Source: Eretmocerus hayati (taxonomy: Eukaryota; Arthropoda; Insecta; Hymenoptera; Aphelinidae). From it: a stretch of DNA of 64,000 bases. Where the stretch lies: assembly GCA_029851415.1 (NCBI GenBank), contig CM056743.1, positions 23,660,905 to 23,724,904 of the forward strand, given 5' to 3'. The number at the start of each line of letters is the position of its first letter. The stretch's first letter is position 1. This document shows, in pieces, positions 13,444 to 23,700 of this stretch. The position numbers and the translations under genes are program-made. The notes under the pieces were generated by a model that did no database searches, had not been told where the DNA came from, and worked only from the letters and a program-made list of their open reading frames with translations.

Positions 13444-14180
13444 AGACCTCTGACTTAAATCTCCCCGTGAGAATCCGTGATTTTTAATTTGGTTACATTC
13501 GAATGTGATAAGTATTTTCATCTCAAAAAGTGTTTCCAGCGCCAAAGATCAAGTGTACCAGACCAAAAAGTGTAATGCAGTCAATGCCATTGTGTGCAAT
13601 TAGTTTTTGTATGCTGAATGCCTGGAACAAAATTTCCTTGTACTAATCCCAATACCATTTTTCTGGCCTTCAGTTTTCTGTAAAATATTTTCTGTGTTTG
13701 TGAAGATATCTTGTGATGCCTTCTATGAATTCTGAAAAAACAGGAATAAAATCCTAAAATAAGAAATACCATTATTGGCTTTAAAAATTCGTTGCCTTGG
13801 TCCTGTTACATGCGGAGACCAATCATCTAAAGGATAGGGAGAACTGCAAAACATACATTCCTCCTGAAAATCGCGAGTTCCATTCTTATGATTATTAAAA
13901 ATAGAACAATCTACTTTCTAGGTTTTGTTACACGAAAAACCAAAGACAATCTGAATATTTATATTTCCAAGTATGAATTATCACCTAGTTTAAACAAAAT
14001 TTTCCGAGAAAATATTTCATGGGTCCCCCTTCAAACTTCGATTCAAGTCCCACATGAATTGAACATCCTGCTCTCACTTGTCTCATTCCACATTTCACCC
14101 TCACCGCATTACCGCAGTAGTAAAGGCGGCCGTTTAGTCAGGCATCCGAACCGCTAGGTGGCTGACCTCATCCCTTCAAC
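13444..14180. other. Intergenic, no gene seen
   Basis: Short open frames such as 13888-14157 show no family signature. The right end of the stretch leads into the upstream element of the candidate RNA gene. Confidence 0.4.
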
Positions 14181-14225
14181 TTTCTCGCGAGTGGCTGCAA
14201 ATTTACATTAATCGGTATATAAGAG
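14181..14225 (+). promoter_or_regulatory. snRNA-type promoter: upstream element plus TATA box
   Basis: TTTCTCGCGAGTG at 14181-14193 is followed after 22 bases by TATATAAGAG at 14216-14225. The homologous locus on the other strand has TTTCGCGCGAGTG and the identical TATATAAGAG with a 21-base gap, while the sequence between them is not conserved. This arrangement matches the proximal-sequence-element plus TATA layout of Pol III type 3 genes such as U6 and 7SK. The predicted start of transcription is about 28 bases downstream. Confidence 0.55.
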
Positions 14226-14243
14226 TATTCATCAACCCTCAAA

Positions 14244-14708
14244 GATGTGCGTCCGATCGTTTCCCAGAGAACGCGCTCGGGATCGGTACAGGCGATTGTC
14301 GACCATAGCCATCCGCAACAGAAGCGTGTGGTCTTTGGATCAATTTCGCCTCGCGCACGCTTTCGAGCTTACTAAGCTTGGAATAATGGGACATCTCAAC
14401 TTTAAAGTTGGAATGTGCCTGCGTAACGATCTAAGATCGGATATGGGTGAAATCCTATATAGCTATGAAGCTTTGGATAGTCACTCGAGACGGAGTTACG
14501 AGTGTTCAGCACCCCCGGACCCGTCTGTCTGAAATACTCTGCCTAAGGTATGAGATTTCAACAACTGGTTGGTATGCGTGGATCATCTCGTGAACAGTGT
14601 TCACCATGAGTTCTCCCGCAACCACTGATAAACAACGCGCGATACCTCTGGTATCGGTTCCGAGACACGTAACCAAGCTGTGGAGACAACTACGACGCAC
14701 AATTTTTT
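14244..14708 (+). ncRNA. Candidate Pol III structured RNA, 7SK-like 5' end (copy 1)
   Basis: The unit starts near 14243, about 28 bases after a TATA box, and ends in six T at 14703-14708. GTGCGTC near the 5' end (14247) is perfectly complementary to GACGCAC just before the T run (14693-14699), so the ends close in a stem. Just inside, CCGATC and GATCGG form a hairpin with opposed GATC motifs, as in the HEXIM-binding 5' hairpin of 7SK RNA. Relative to the predicted start, GATGTG and CGATC sit at the same offsets as in the human 7SK 5' end, as I remember that sequence. Length is about 460 nt, near the ~440 nt of fly 7SK. Against 7SK: no separate 3' hairpin follows the closing stem. An open frame of 95 codons overlaps it and is probably chance. 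Other possible identities are RNase P or MRP RNA, or a Pol III-derived repeat. Confidence 0.45.
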
Positions 14709-14783
14709 GACTCTTTAGATTATTGAAATTTTTAGGCGATCAATAGCAGATATTCTTGCTTTCAACGGAGAAAACGCCATTTT

Positions 14784-14825
14784 CGAGCCGTCCTCGCTTC
14801 GCGAGAACGGCTCTCGGGAAAACTG
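14784..14825. repeat. GC-rich hairpin
   Basis: CGAGCCGTCCTCGC and GAACGGCTCTCGGG form an imperfect inverted repeat around GCTTCGCGAG. Its style resembles the loops of the hairpin cluster at 59.7-62.9 kb. Confidence 0.5.
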
Positions 14826-15310
14826 ACGCTTTTCCGCAACTCGGTACATAATATACTATTGTAATTTGTTCATAGTAACTCCAACGAATATTTAGTTTGT
14901 AACTTCAACCAATGAATCATTGTCTATATGGTGTTTGGTGCTCACTACATAAAGCTCCCTGTGACACACTTTTGAGCATTTTCAACATCGGTGAATGATT
15001 TTAATAACTGATATAACTGTTTTCATAAGCAACTCATAGACTTACCCAAAAAGATGTCATGTTTCAATGTCACTGAGAAATTATGTCTTAACTTCACACT
15101 CAAAAAATGCGAAGGCATTTAAAATTTAATCTACATACAGCCTTACATTGTAAATGCAGAATTGGAAAATAAGTTACCTTTATTATTGACTTAAGCTCAG
15201 TGACTCATAGAGTCACTTTTGATGGTATACGATGAAAATAATAATAATGTACACAACTCTGTATCAAAACCCCTTATCCTAAAAAGGAAAAATAGAAACA
15301 CACATATGGA
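14826..15310. other. Intergenic and LSM2 3' untranslated region
   Basis: No gene is visible. A minus-strand AATAAA (TTTATT at 15179-15184) lies about 130 bases past the LSM2 stop codon and is the likely polyadenylation signal. Confidence 0.55.
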
Positions 15311-15969
15311 CTATCGAGTTTGTGCAGCTGCTTCTTTCCGAGCTGCATCTTGTAAAAGTTGTGTGTCCACTTCATCTCCGGGCAACTGAACATATCTCAC
15401 TACTGATCCTCTGATGAAACAGTTTTTGACTGAAAGCTGAAAGATTGAAATCAATCAATAATTGCTACGAATTACATCTGAAGCAAATAGCAGGATACAT
15501 ACCATATGTGGGTATTTGTCAGGATCTGTCACACTGATATCTGTGAGTTTGATATTTAGGTATTGATCCACGGAATGTAACGTGCCACATATACTGTAAA
15601 TATTAATCAGTCATTATGGTTTGCTCGGCTATATAAAATGCAGAGAGATCATTCATCTGTTTGAAAAAATCATCCAGTATCTCTGAATGTTGATAAAAGA
15701 AAGTAGTATATGTAAATGGTGCACTACTCGATAGGTAGTCTCTGCATGAACAAATGACTGTCATTAATACCTGAGATCATTTTTGAGCTCCACAACAACA
15801 TCCTTGCCAACCAGTGATTTGAAGAAGGAGTAGAACAACTGTAAATAATCATATTTTACGTAAAATCACTTGAAAAAGATGAACAATACTTTTTGTTGGT
15901 AATAGGTTAGGATACAGAAAATAAATCTCCTTCGTTTTAACAAGCATCTTCAAGGGTATCACTTACCAT
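15311..15969 (-). CDS. LSM2: U6 snRNA-associated Sm-like protein LSm2
   Basis: Coding exons are 15967-15969, 15771-15838, 15503-15593 and 15311-15436, giving 95 residues, the same length as human LSm2. The product begins MLFYSFFKSLVGKDVVVELK and contains LHSVDQYLNIKLTD (Sm1) and NCFIRGSVVRYVQLPGDEVD (Sm2 with the RG pair of the RNA-binding loop). LSm2 joins the LSm1-7 ring in mRNA decapping in the cytoplasm and the LSm2-8 ring on U6 snRNA in the nucleus. The first coding exon contains only the ATG, immediately followed by a GTAAGT donor, so the start depends on that splice. All junctions hold phase. The gene is head-to-head with RFC4. Confidence 0.97.
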
Positions 15970-16293
15970 GATCTAGTCAGTTTCAGTAATGAGATCGACA
16001 CTTCGAAAACAATGCAAGTTTTTTTATTTCTTTATCTTACTGCCTCAACAATAAACAATCTACTGCCGGTCCCAATAATCCTACATGTATTGACAAGACA
16101 AGACAAAAACACAGGTTGAGAACCTCATCCATGTCATCTAGTGACCATGTCATCCAATCCAATCCATCGCTACGCGAGGCGTCTGCTGTGCTATACTCGC
16201 TTTGCTCAGTCGATGGCGGGAAATAAATCCTCGTTAGCTACTGAAGTTTTGGAGCAAAAACTCTATACCGGATAATATCTCTTCATTTTAAAG
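15970..16293. promoter_or_regulatory. Shared promoter region of LSM2 and RFC4
   Basis: Only 324 bases separate the start codons of the divergent LSM2 and RFC4 genes, so both 5' untranslated regions and both promoters must lie here. I see no clear TATA box. Sequence near 16160-16210 is richer in CG than its surroundings. Confidence 0.6.
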
Positions 16294-18203
16294 ATGCAAG
16301 CGTTTTTAAAAACGGGAAAATTGGGCCCTAGTGAAACGCCCGCAAAACCACCACCTTCAAAATCCAAATCCAAGGGTTCTTCAGAACCACCAAAACTCAA
16401 AGTAACTCCCTGGGTCGAGAAATAGTGAGTTAATAATAACCTCTCGAATCTTACCATTTTGATTCAAATTTCATTTTATTGCACGATTTTTAAGATTCAC
16501 TTTTAATACCTCCACGTTCTTATCTAGTCGACCAAAGACTGTAGATGATGTAGTAGAGCAAGACAGTGTTGTTGAAGTTCTAAGACAATGTTTAACCGGA
16601 GGAGATTTTCCCAATCTTCTCCTGTATGGACCTCCAGGTACTGGAAAAACAAGTACAATTTTGGCAGCTTGCAGACAAATGTTTGGAGAGTTGTACAAAG
16701 AAAGGATTTTAGAACTTAATGCATCTGATGAGAGAGGTATCCAAGTTGTCAGGGACAAAGTGAAAACATTTGCACAGTTGACAGCGAGTACTAAAACTTC
16801 AGAGTAAGTCTTTACAACTTGTTTTGCAGAAGAAGACTTGAATTTGCCAATGATGTATTAGTAAAAGGTCTGAGATCCATCATGGAATCAATGTTTTTCA
16901 CAGAGTAATTTACAATTGGTTGAAGTATCAAAAGTTTCATACAAGTTTTTGGAGCTTTTATCATCAACTGAACATTGAACTGCTCTCAGATTTCAAAAGT
17001 TTTTCAAGTTCAGACTTTTGATATAACATCAGAGCAAACAGCTTTCAAAGTCACTTTGTTGAAGAATTATCAATCTATGTTCTAAATTTGTCAATATCAA
17101 ATTTTGCTTTTTTTTCTTTTCTGAAAGTATTCTTTTTCAGTCTTCTCTGACAGAGTGGCTTCGTGTTTCATTTGTAGAATTACTCTAAAGAAATGACTTG
17201 ATTCCTGTGATCCATGATAAGAGACTATCCTGAGGCAATTTTATTCTTATCAGTCAAAAGTATAAATCAGTTCATCTAATAAACGTCCCAACTAATCAAT
17301 CAATTCCTTCCAGTGGAAAATCCTGCCCACCTTTCAAGATTATCATTTTGGATGAGGCAGACAGTATGACTCATGCAGCACAATCAGCATTGAGAAGAAC
17401 AATGGAGAAACAATCGCGCACAACTCGATTCTGCCTAATATGTAATTATGTCTCGCGCATCATCGAGCCTCTCACATCGCGTTGTACAAAGTTCAGATTT
17501 AAGCCTTTGGGAGAGGAAAAAATTATCGAAAGGTTGGAATCAATTTGCGGCGAAGAAGAGTTAAAAGCAGACAAAGGCGTCCTAAAAACTGTTGTTGATG
17601 CATCAGGCGGAGATCTACGCCGGGCCATCACGTATTTGCAGTCAGTTACTCGTCTCAAAGGTAGAGGAGCAGAAGTAACAATAGAAGACGTACTGGAAGT
17701 GTCAGGAGTAAGTTATGATTCAGAAAATTGAAATCTTTGAAGTATTAATGGAAATTTGTTTCACAGATTGTTCCTACTAAATGGCTTGATGATTTACTGA
17801 GAGTATGCGAATCCAGAAATTACAATGAGGTGGAGGCTTATGTTGAGAAGTTTATGCTTGAAGCTTATTCGGTCAATCAGGTATTACTTGAATAACATCT
17901 TCTGTTGGAACTGTAGTAAAGCAGTTATATTAATTTTACCATTCGTTTAGGCTGTGGATCAGCTGAGTGATATGGTAATATTTTCAAATACTCTGACGGA
18001 CAAACAAAAGGCTATAATTGGAGACAAGCTTGGGGTAAGATTGATGGACGAAAGAAATGAGTATCTACCAACAAGTTTATGAAATTTCTGATTTTTTTAA
18101 TTGTTCCTAGGAATGCAACTACAGATTGCTGGCAGGTGGAAGTGAATATGTACAGTTCATGAGTCTTTGTGGTGGCATTATGCAAGCTTACGAAATACGA
18201 TGA
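16294..18203 (+). CDS. RFC4: Replication factor C subunit 4
   Basis: Exons 16294-16424, 16528-16803, 17314-17707, 17767-17880, 17951-18034 and 18111-18203 join in phase to 363 residues, the length of human RFC4. The N-terminus MQAFLK and VTPWVEKYRPK are family hallmarks. Walker A GPPGTGKT is at about residues 78-85, Walker B ILDEAD at about 147-152, and the SRC motif TSRCTKFRF follows. RFC is the five-subunit AAA+ clamp loader that opens PCNA and places it at primer-template junctions during DNA replication and repair in the nucleus. The SRC motif supplies the arginine finger to the neighbouring ATP site. The start is supported by the family-specific N-terminus. Exon 3 follows an intron of about 510 bases that carries a foldback sequence. 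Confidence 0.97.
16868..17215. repeat. Imperfect inverted repeat in RFC4 intron 2
   Basis: ATCATGGAATCAATG..CACAGAGTAATT near 16878-16910 is partly reverse-complemented near 17175-17215 (AATTACTCT..TTGATTCCTGTGATCCATGAT). The interior also folds (CTCAGATTTCAAAAG against CTTTTGATATAACATCAGAG near 16985-17035). This looks like an old MITE-type insertion, but the arms are diverged. Confidence 0.4.
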
Positions 18204-18951
18204 GAGCGTGATACTACTATATAAACTAATTTTTTATACAATAATTCATCATTAGTCATCCTCAATATCCATCAATTCGTTAGGATAAATTTGTGCAAGT
18301 CGTGACTTTGGCACAAACAACACAACATGAGTGTAGGATACGTCACACTACCTTCTCAAGTTCTTTTTAAGGTCCGCTTTTTCTACTCGATTCATTCTAA
18401 TGTAAATGAACGCAAAAATTCATAAAAAATATGTATTGAACAGTCTAATCCCTTTGACCATTCTCTGACCATCACATTGTAAAATGATTGCATACTTATC
18501 TACAAATACACAAAAATTTATATGAAATCACCTGAAGTTGTATGACTGGTGAAACAAAGAGAAGAAATAAAGGTGGTTACTTGAGAATTAAAAATTGTCT
18601 GACAAAAATAGATTAAAAATAGAATATCAATCGTTCTGCTGCAAATCAAATATTGAATGTCGTCGGTTCGAGATAAAACATGATCATATAAATAGATCGT
18701 CAATAAATTCACATGATTTTCCTAATCATTCGCTTCAGTTGCTCAATTATACACATTAATACGAAAAATCAAATATCTTTCCTTCGATAAAATATTTTAA
18801 AAATTTACACACACGGGTTTCGATTCTTGATCCTTCGTTGAATCGTTTGCCCTAAAACACAAGTCCATCAATTTTTCTTTATCAAAGTCAATGCATCCAT
18901 GAGTGATCACTCAACACTTTCATCCACAAACACTTATTTGATGAAGTACAC
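18204..18951. other. Convergent 3' regions of RFC4 and MED12
   Basis: No gene is visible. The stretch between the two stop codons is AT-rich and should hold both 3' untranslated regions. Confidence 0.6.
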
Positions 18952-20700
18952 TTAGTAAGGCGGTGGTTGATGCTGATAAGGATGCTGCGGTCCTTGATTA
19001 AGATTCCGCTGAAGATGGGCAACTAGTTGAGGCGTTGCTTGCTGGCCTGGATTGCCAGACTGCTGTTGCGCTTGCTGCTGCTGCTGTTGTTGAGCTTGCT
19101 GCTGCATAGCCATTAATTGTCTCATTCGCTGTTGCGTCATAGACATTTGCTGTAAATTAAGTTTCTTGTGAAAAGCTTTATAATCAACTAAATAGACTGA
19201 ATGAGCGACAAATAATTAATTGTAGTGTCTTGAGAGGACTCGAGATTAAACTTACCGATTGCATATGTTGATTTGGCTGAAGACCAACATTGGCTTGTCC
19301 GACACCACCGACATTTACGGCGCCAGGTTTTCCACCAGCTTGTCGATACGGAGGCGCAGGTTGATTTTGGACTCCACCGCCCATCGGTCCCATGGTATTC
19401 ATTGTAACATTTGGTGTCTGCTGAGAAGTAACGTGATGAAATATTACTTCAAGAGAGATCATTACGAAGATTTGAAAAGAATTCTTCAAGATGAAATTCA
19501 GTAGGATCGATATAATGCATGCATTCAGAAATCCTCGAAAAAATCAAATATCATTTCGGAAAACTCATGCGAAATTAGGAAAGGTGCTAATTAGTTACCT
19601 GCATGTAAGGTGGCCTTGCAGCACCTGGTTGCATGCGCTGTTGCTGCTGCATATATTCTTGAGCACTTCTTTGTGCACCCATCATCTGTTGCTGATTTTG
19701 AGCATTCATCATCTGTTGTTGCTGTTGCTGCTGCTGAACTTGTTGTTGCTGTTGTTGTTGCTGTGCTTGAGCACCCATCATCTGCTGCTGATTTTGGAAC
19801 ATGCTCTGCTGTTGTGCCATCATGTTTGGCTGAGGTTGTTGTTGCGGTTGTTGCTGCTGCTGTTGAGCCATCATTTGTTGACCACCGTAGCCAGCATAAT
19901 TTTGATTTATGCCTGTTGGATGGAAATTTTTACATTGATATTGCTCAAATTTGATAGGAAACCCAAAGTTATTTCAGTCATGAGGAATAATATTGATCCT
20001 GAAATCCACTTTAGATCGCTGATGAGAGTAATAAATTCAACATTTTTGATAAGAAATAGTTTCAAATTTATGAAACAAAACGAATAAAGTTGATGAAATA
20101 TCTCTAGATGAAAATAGAGAGTAAGAATAAGTTCAGAGAGTGTACAATCTCCATCTCCAACAATATTAATACGATTTCACAGTACAAAAAAATTGATGAA
20201 TAAGTGCAACCATAGATTGACAACTACCTTGCTGCATGTTGGGGTACATAGGCTGTTGGGGCTGCTGCTGAGGTTGTTGCTGTTGTGGTTGCTGTTGCTG
20301 TTGTTGCTGCTGAGGGAACATGGGCTGTTGTGGTTGCATTCCAGGTGGTCCAGGGTGTCCAGCTCTCAGCTGTTGCCTTATAAACTGGGCCCTCTGCATC
20401 TGCTGGAATTGTTGCTGAGCTTGAGGTTGCTGTTGTTGCTGTGGTGGTGGTGGTCCAGGCTGTTGTCCACCCATAAATTGATTCTGAGGTAGCCTGCCTC
20501 TGAGCAGATTTGTAAGAGCTTGTTTCGACTGCGACTGATTGAGACCTGGACGTTCAAATCTTGGTGCTCCAATTTGACCCATTTGTTGACCGTATGGACC
20601 ACCAAATTGTTGGCCAGGATGACCTGCTGCGGCTGCCGCTGCTGCTGCTGCAGCTGCAGCCTGTTGATTTGGATACCACTGTTGTTGCTGTTGCTGTTGT

Positions 20701-20738
<38 letters not shown>

Positions 20739-23700
20739 TTGTTGCTGTTGTTGCTGAGCTTGAAGCTGAGCTGGGTGTTGCTGACCAGGAAACATATTTG
20801 CTTGGGCTTGTTGCTGTGCGAGCTGTGCTGCATTTGGACCATATGGCATCTGTGGCATTTGACCAGGTCCCTGAGGCTAAAGAAAACGGAAAAAGAGAAT
20901 GAAGGCTTGGTTATTCGCACAGATTGTTCTATCATTCCATAGTCGCTATGAATTTCGCAAAATATCAGAGTGAGCAGGAAATGAATGTGATTCGTGCAGA
21001 ATCTCAAGAATCTGCATTGAAAAACATACAAAAAATTGAGTGAAGATGACAAGCCTGAATGAATGCGGCTAAAATAGAGAGACGCTATTTGGTTTGCGTT
21101 ATTGAATGCCACTCTGTTTTGAGAATTATTTGATACTCGATCATTTTGTTAAAGATACTAGTTGAATGAAATTACCTATTAGAAGAGAAATAATCACATT
21201 AAAAAAGTATTTGGTGAGTATATGAATTTCAAACTAACGTAATCCATTATGAAGATTTGCTTACTCTAATGATTGACTGGATAATTATCAATTATACGAC
21301 AACTGGATCATCAAAGCTGAAGGTGACGACATTCTTAGATTGTTTTCGGCTCATATAGGAATCAAGGAGGTGTAATACACATTATGTTTGAAAGCACCCA
21401 GAAATTTCGTAAATAAATATCAAAAACGAATAAGGTTTTCCAGTATTTCGAGTTCATAGGAGGATTATTGAGATTGAACAGGAACTGCAGATTTTTGATT
21501 GATAAAGTTGAACCAGCTATCCTAACATTTTCAAAAACTATGAATACAAAAATTTTGATCCATAAATATGAATTATTAAAAACTTGAAAAAGTGAGACAG
21601 ATCAAAAAAGTGCGTCGAAATTTGGCTCTACAGCTTGCCCCGAAGAGCTACGCGCATTTTTTTTGCGAACCCAGGTACCAAAGGTATCGCACATCACGGG
21701 GCGAACACCCGTGACAGTAAGCAACTCCAGGAGAAGAAGCCCACTCACGCCAATTTCAGCCCATCCGTCAGGAAGACAGTCAGGCCACGTGATAAAACTT
21801 CAAGAAGTCTCATCCCCCACTCGTAACAAACCCTGAACATTGGAAAATCCACGACAGGACTGTCATATCTGCAGGGTCACGCAATCAGCCGAGCCGATCC
21901 CGGGAGGATCAGCCTAGCCGACCACGGGCACGGCGCGAAGCATATCATACGACGGGATCGTACAACACACTTGTACCCGAAACCGCTACGCATTTTCTGA
22001 GAACCGATCGGACGCACATGTTCAATGATATAATTTCTTGCTCTTATATAGTAATCGACCACTTATTTGGTCACTCGCGCGAAAGACCTCCTGATTGGCA
22101 GCCATCTGGTGGCATAAGTATGTAATAAGTATGTCAATGCATATTACTTTTCATGACAATAATTTGCCGTGCATGATTATTACGCAAGAGCGATAATAAT
22201 GTGCTGAAATCTGAGTAGCGGGGATGGAGTGGGGACAAAAATTCGCGATTTCAAGGATTTTACTTGAGCTAATAAGCGATGCATTGACAACTGTTGATTC
22301 GGTATCGGACGACTCGGCTGAAAATTTTTAGTATTATTTGTAATTGTAAAATAAAATGATTGTTCAAACCATGTTTTGAATAAATAAATGTTATGAATAA
22401 ATTAACGAGGTGGAACTGTCACGAAAAATAATTCTAGCGTATGGAATTGTATTGCGAGGACAATTTTAAAGTATTTTGAATTGACGAATTTTCGACTTTT
22501 TCCCAAGTTGAATTATTGCTAATTCACAGACTTTCTGTGGCACAACATGATCGTAATGCTAAGTCAATAAGTCCAAAAAAAAAAAGACTCAAATATTACA
22601 TTCACGTCCATGAAAAATCGTAAAAGCTCTAGAAAAAGAATCAAAATTTGATATGATACAAATGCAAGAGAAGCGCCAAGATAACTTAAGAAATTTGACT
22701 CTTTTTATTCTCACCGGCATCTGCTGCGGTTGCATAGGGTTTGTCGGTGTCGCAACTTTTGTCCTGCGCGTTCTCTTGGTCTTGAGAGTTTTGCCTTTTC
22801 CAACACCACCAGGAATTGCAGCCATCATACGCCCGGGAGAATCTACACTCATAGGCGTATCAGCTTTTCCTGGTTCCAATTCCTTTTTATCCGGTTCCAG
22901 ATCTTCAGGTGGTAAGGGTGGTGGTTCCAAGTAATGCGACGCCGGTTTCGCCTGATTGTGAGTATGGAAACGTAGCAATTTATGCGCATTTTGATACGTC
23001 AAAGGTTTTCGTTCAAGTCGAACTGCTCGGAACCATGCCCACGACAGCGGCGCGGGATTCTTGTGTCCTTCGAGCAATTCCCATGCTGAAACTCTTTGCG
23101 TATTGTACACTTGCAGTCCCTGTTGATGAAAACAGCAGTTCAAAATCATTCTATTCTGAATTTTTTTGTGACTAAGTAGGTAACGGCAAAATAATTCATC
23201 AAAAGCAATTTTTTGAGACATTTTGCTATGACAAAAAATCGTTGATGGTGACGTATCGAAAGATAACGTGATATATTCAATTAAATGGAGAATGAGAAAT
23301 TACGAACCTGTTTCTTATCAATACTGTTAAAACCAGCAATCTTATTGCCTTTTGTATCCGTGATACAGCCGACCTGTTCGCACGTTATGACTTCCAAGGT
23401 AACTTTTGGAAGTGGAAGCAGCTGCCTTACAAATTGTATGCTCTGCGAATTTTTGTCACCCAGCTCCTTCTTCAACTTCTTCATAAGGCTCTGGTAACAC
23501 TTTTTGTTTTCGTCCTTTTCGCTCTGCGGATCGGACACCAGAGTGGAATGTATAAGAGTGGCTAGCATATCTATCACCGTGGTAAACAGCTCTGAATTAT
23601 TATTCAAATCTATCACTCCGTGACTGACCAATTGTACAAAAAGAATAGCCCAGTCAGTCGTTACAGTAATGTTACGTTGTATCGTATCAAAGACGCCACC

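Noticed and set aside
14245..14532. 95-codon plus-strand open frame starting MCVRS
   Set aside because: It starts at the predicted 5' end of the candidate RNA, and the homologous unit on the other strand soon stops in the same frame. Conservation is at the ends and promoter, not in codons.
14244..14708. Telomerase RNA as the identity of the Pol III unit
   Set aside because: Hymenopteran telomerase RNAs are reported as short Pol III type 3 transcripts, which fits the promoter, but I find no template for TTAGG-type repeats in either copy.
19491..20902. Long plus-strand leucine-, alanine- and valine-rich frames opposite MED12
   Set aside because: They are antisense readings of the CAG/CAA glutamine codons of MED12.
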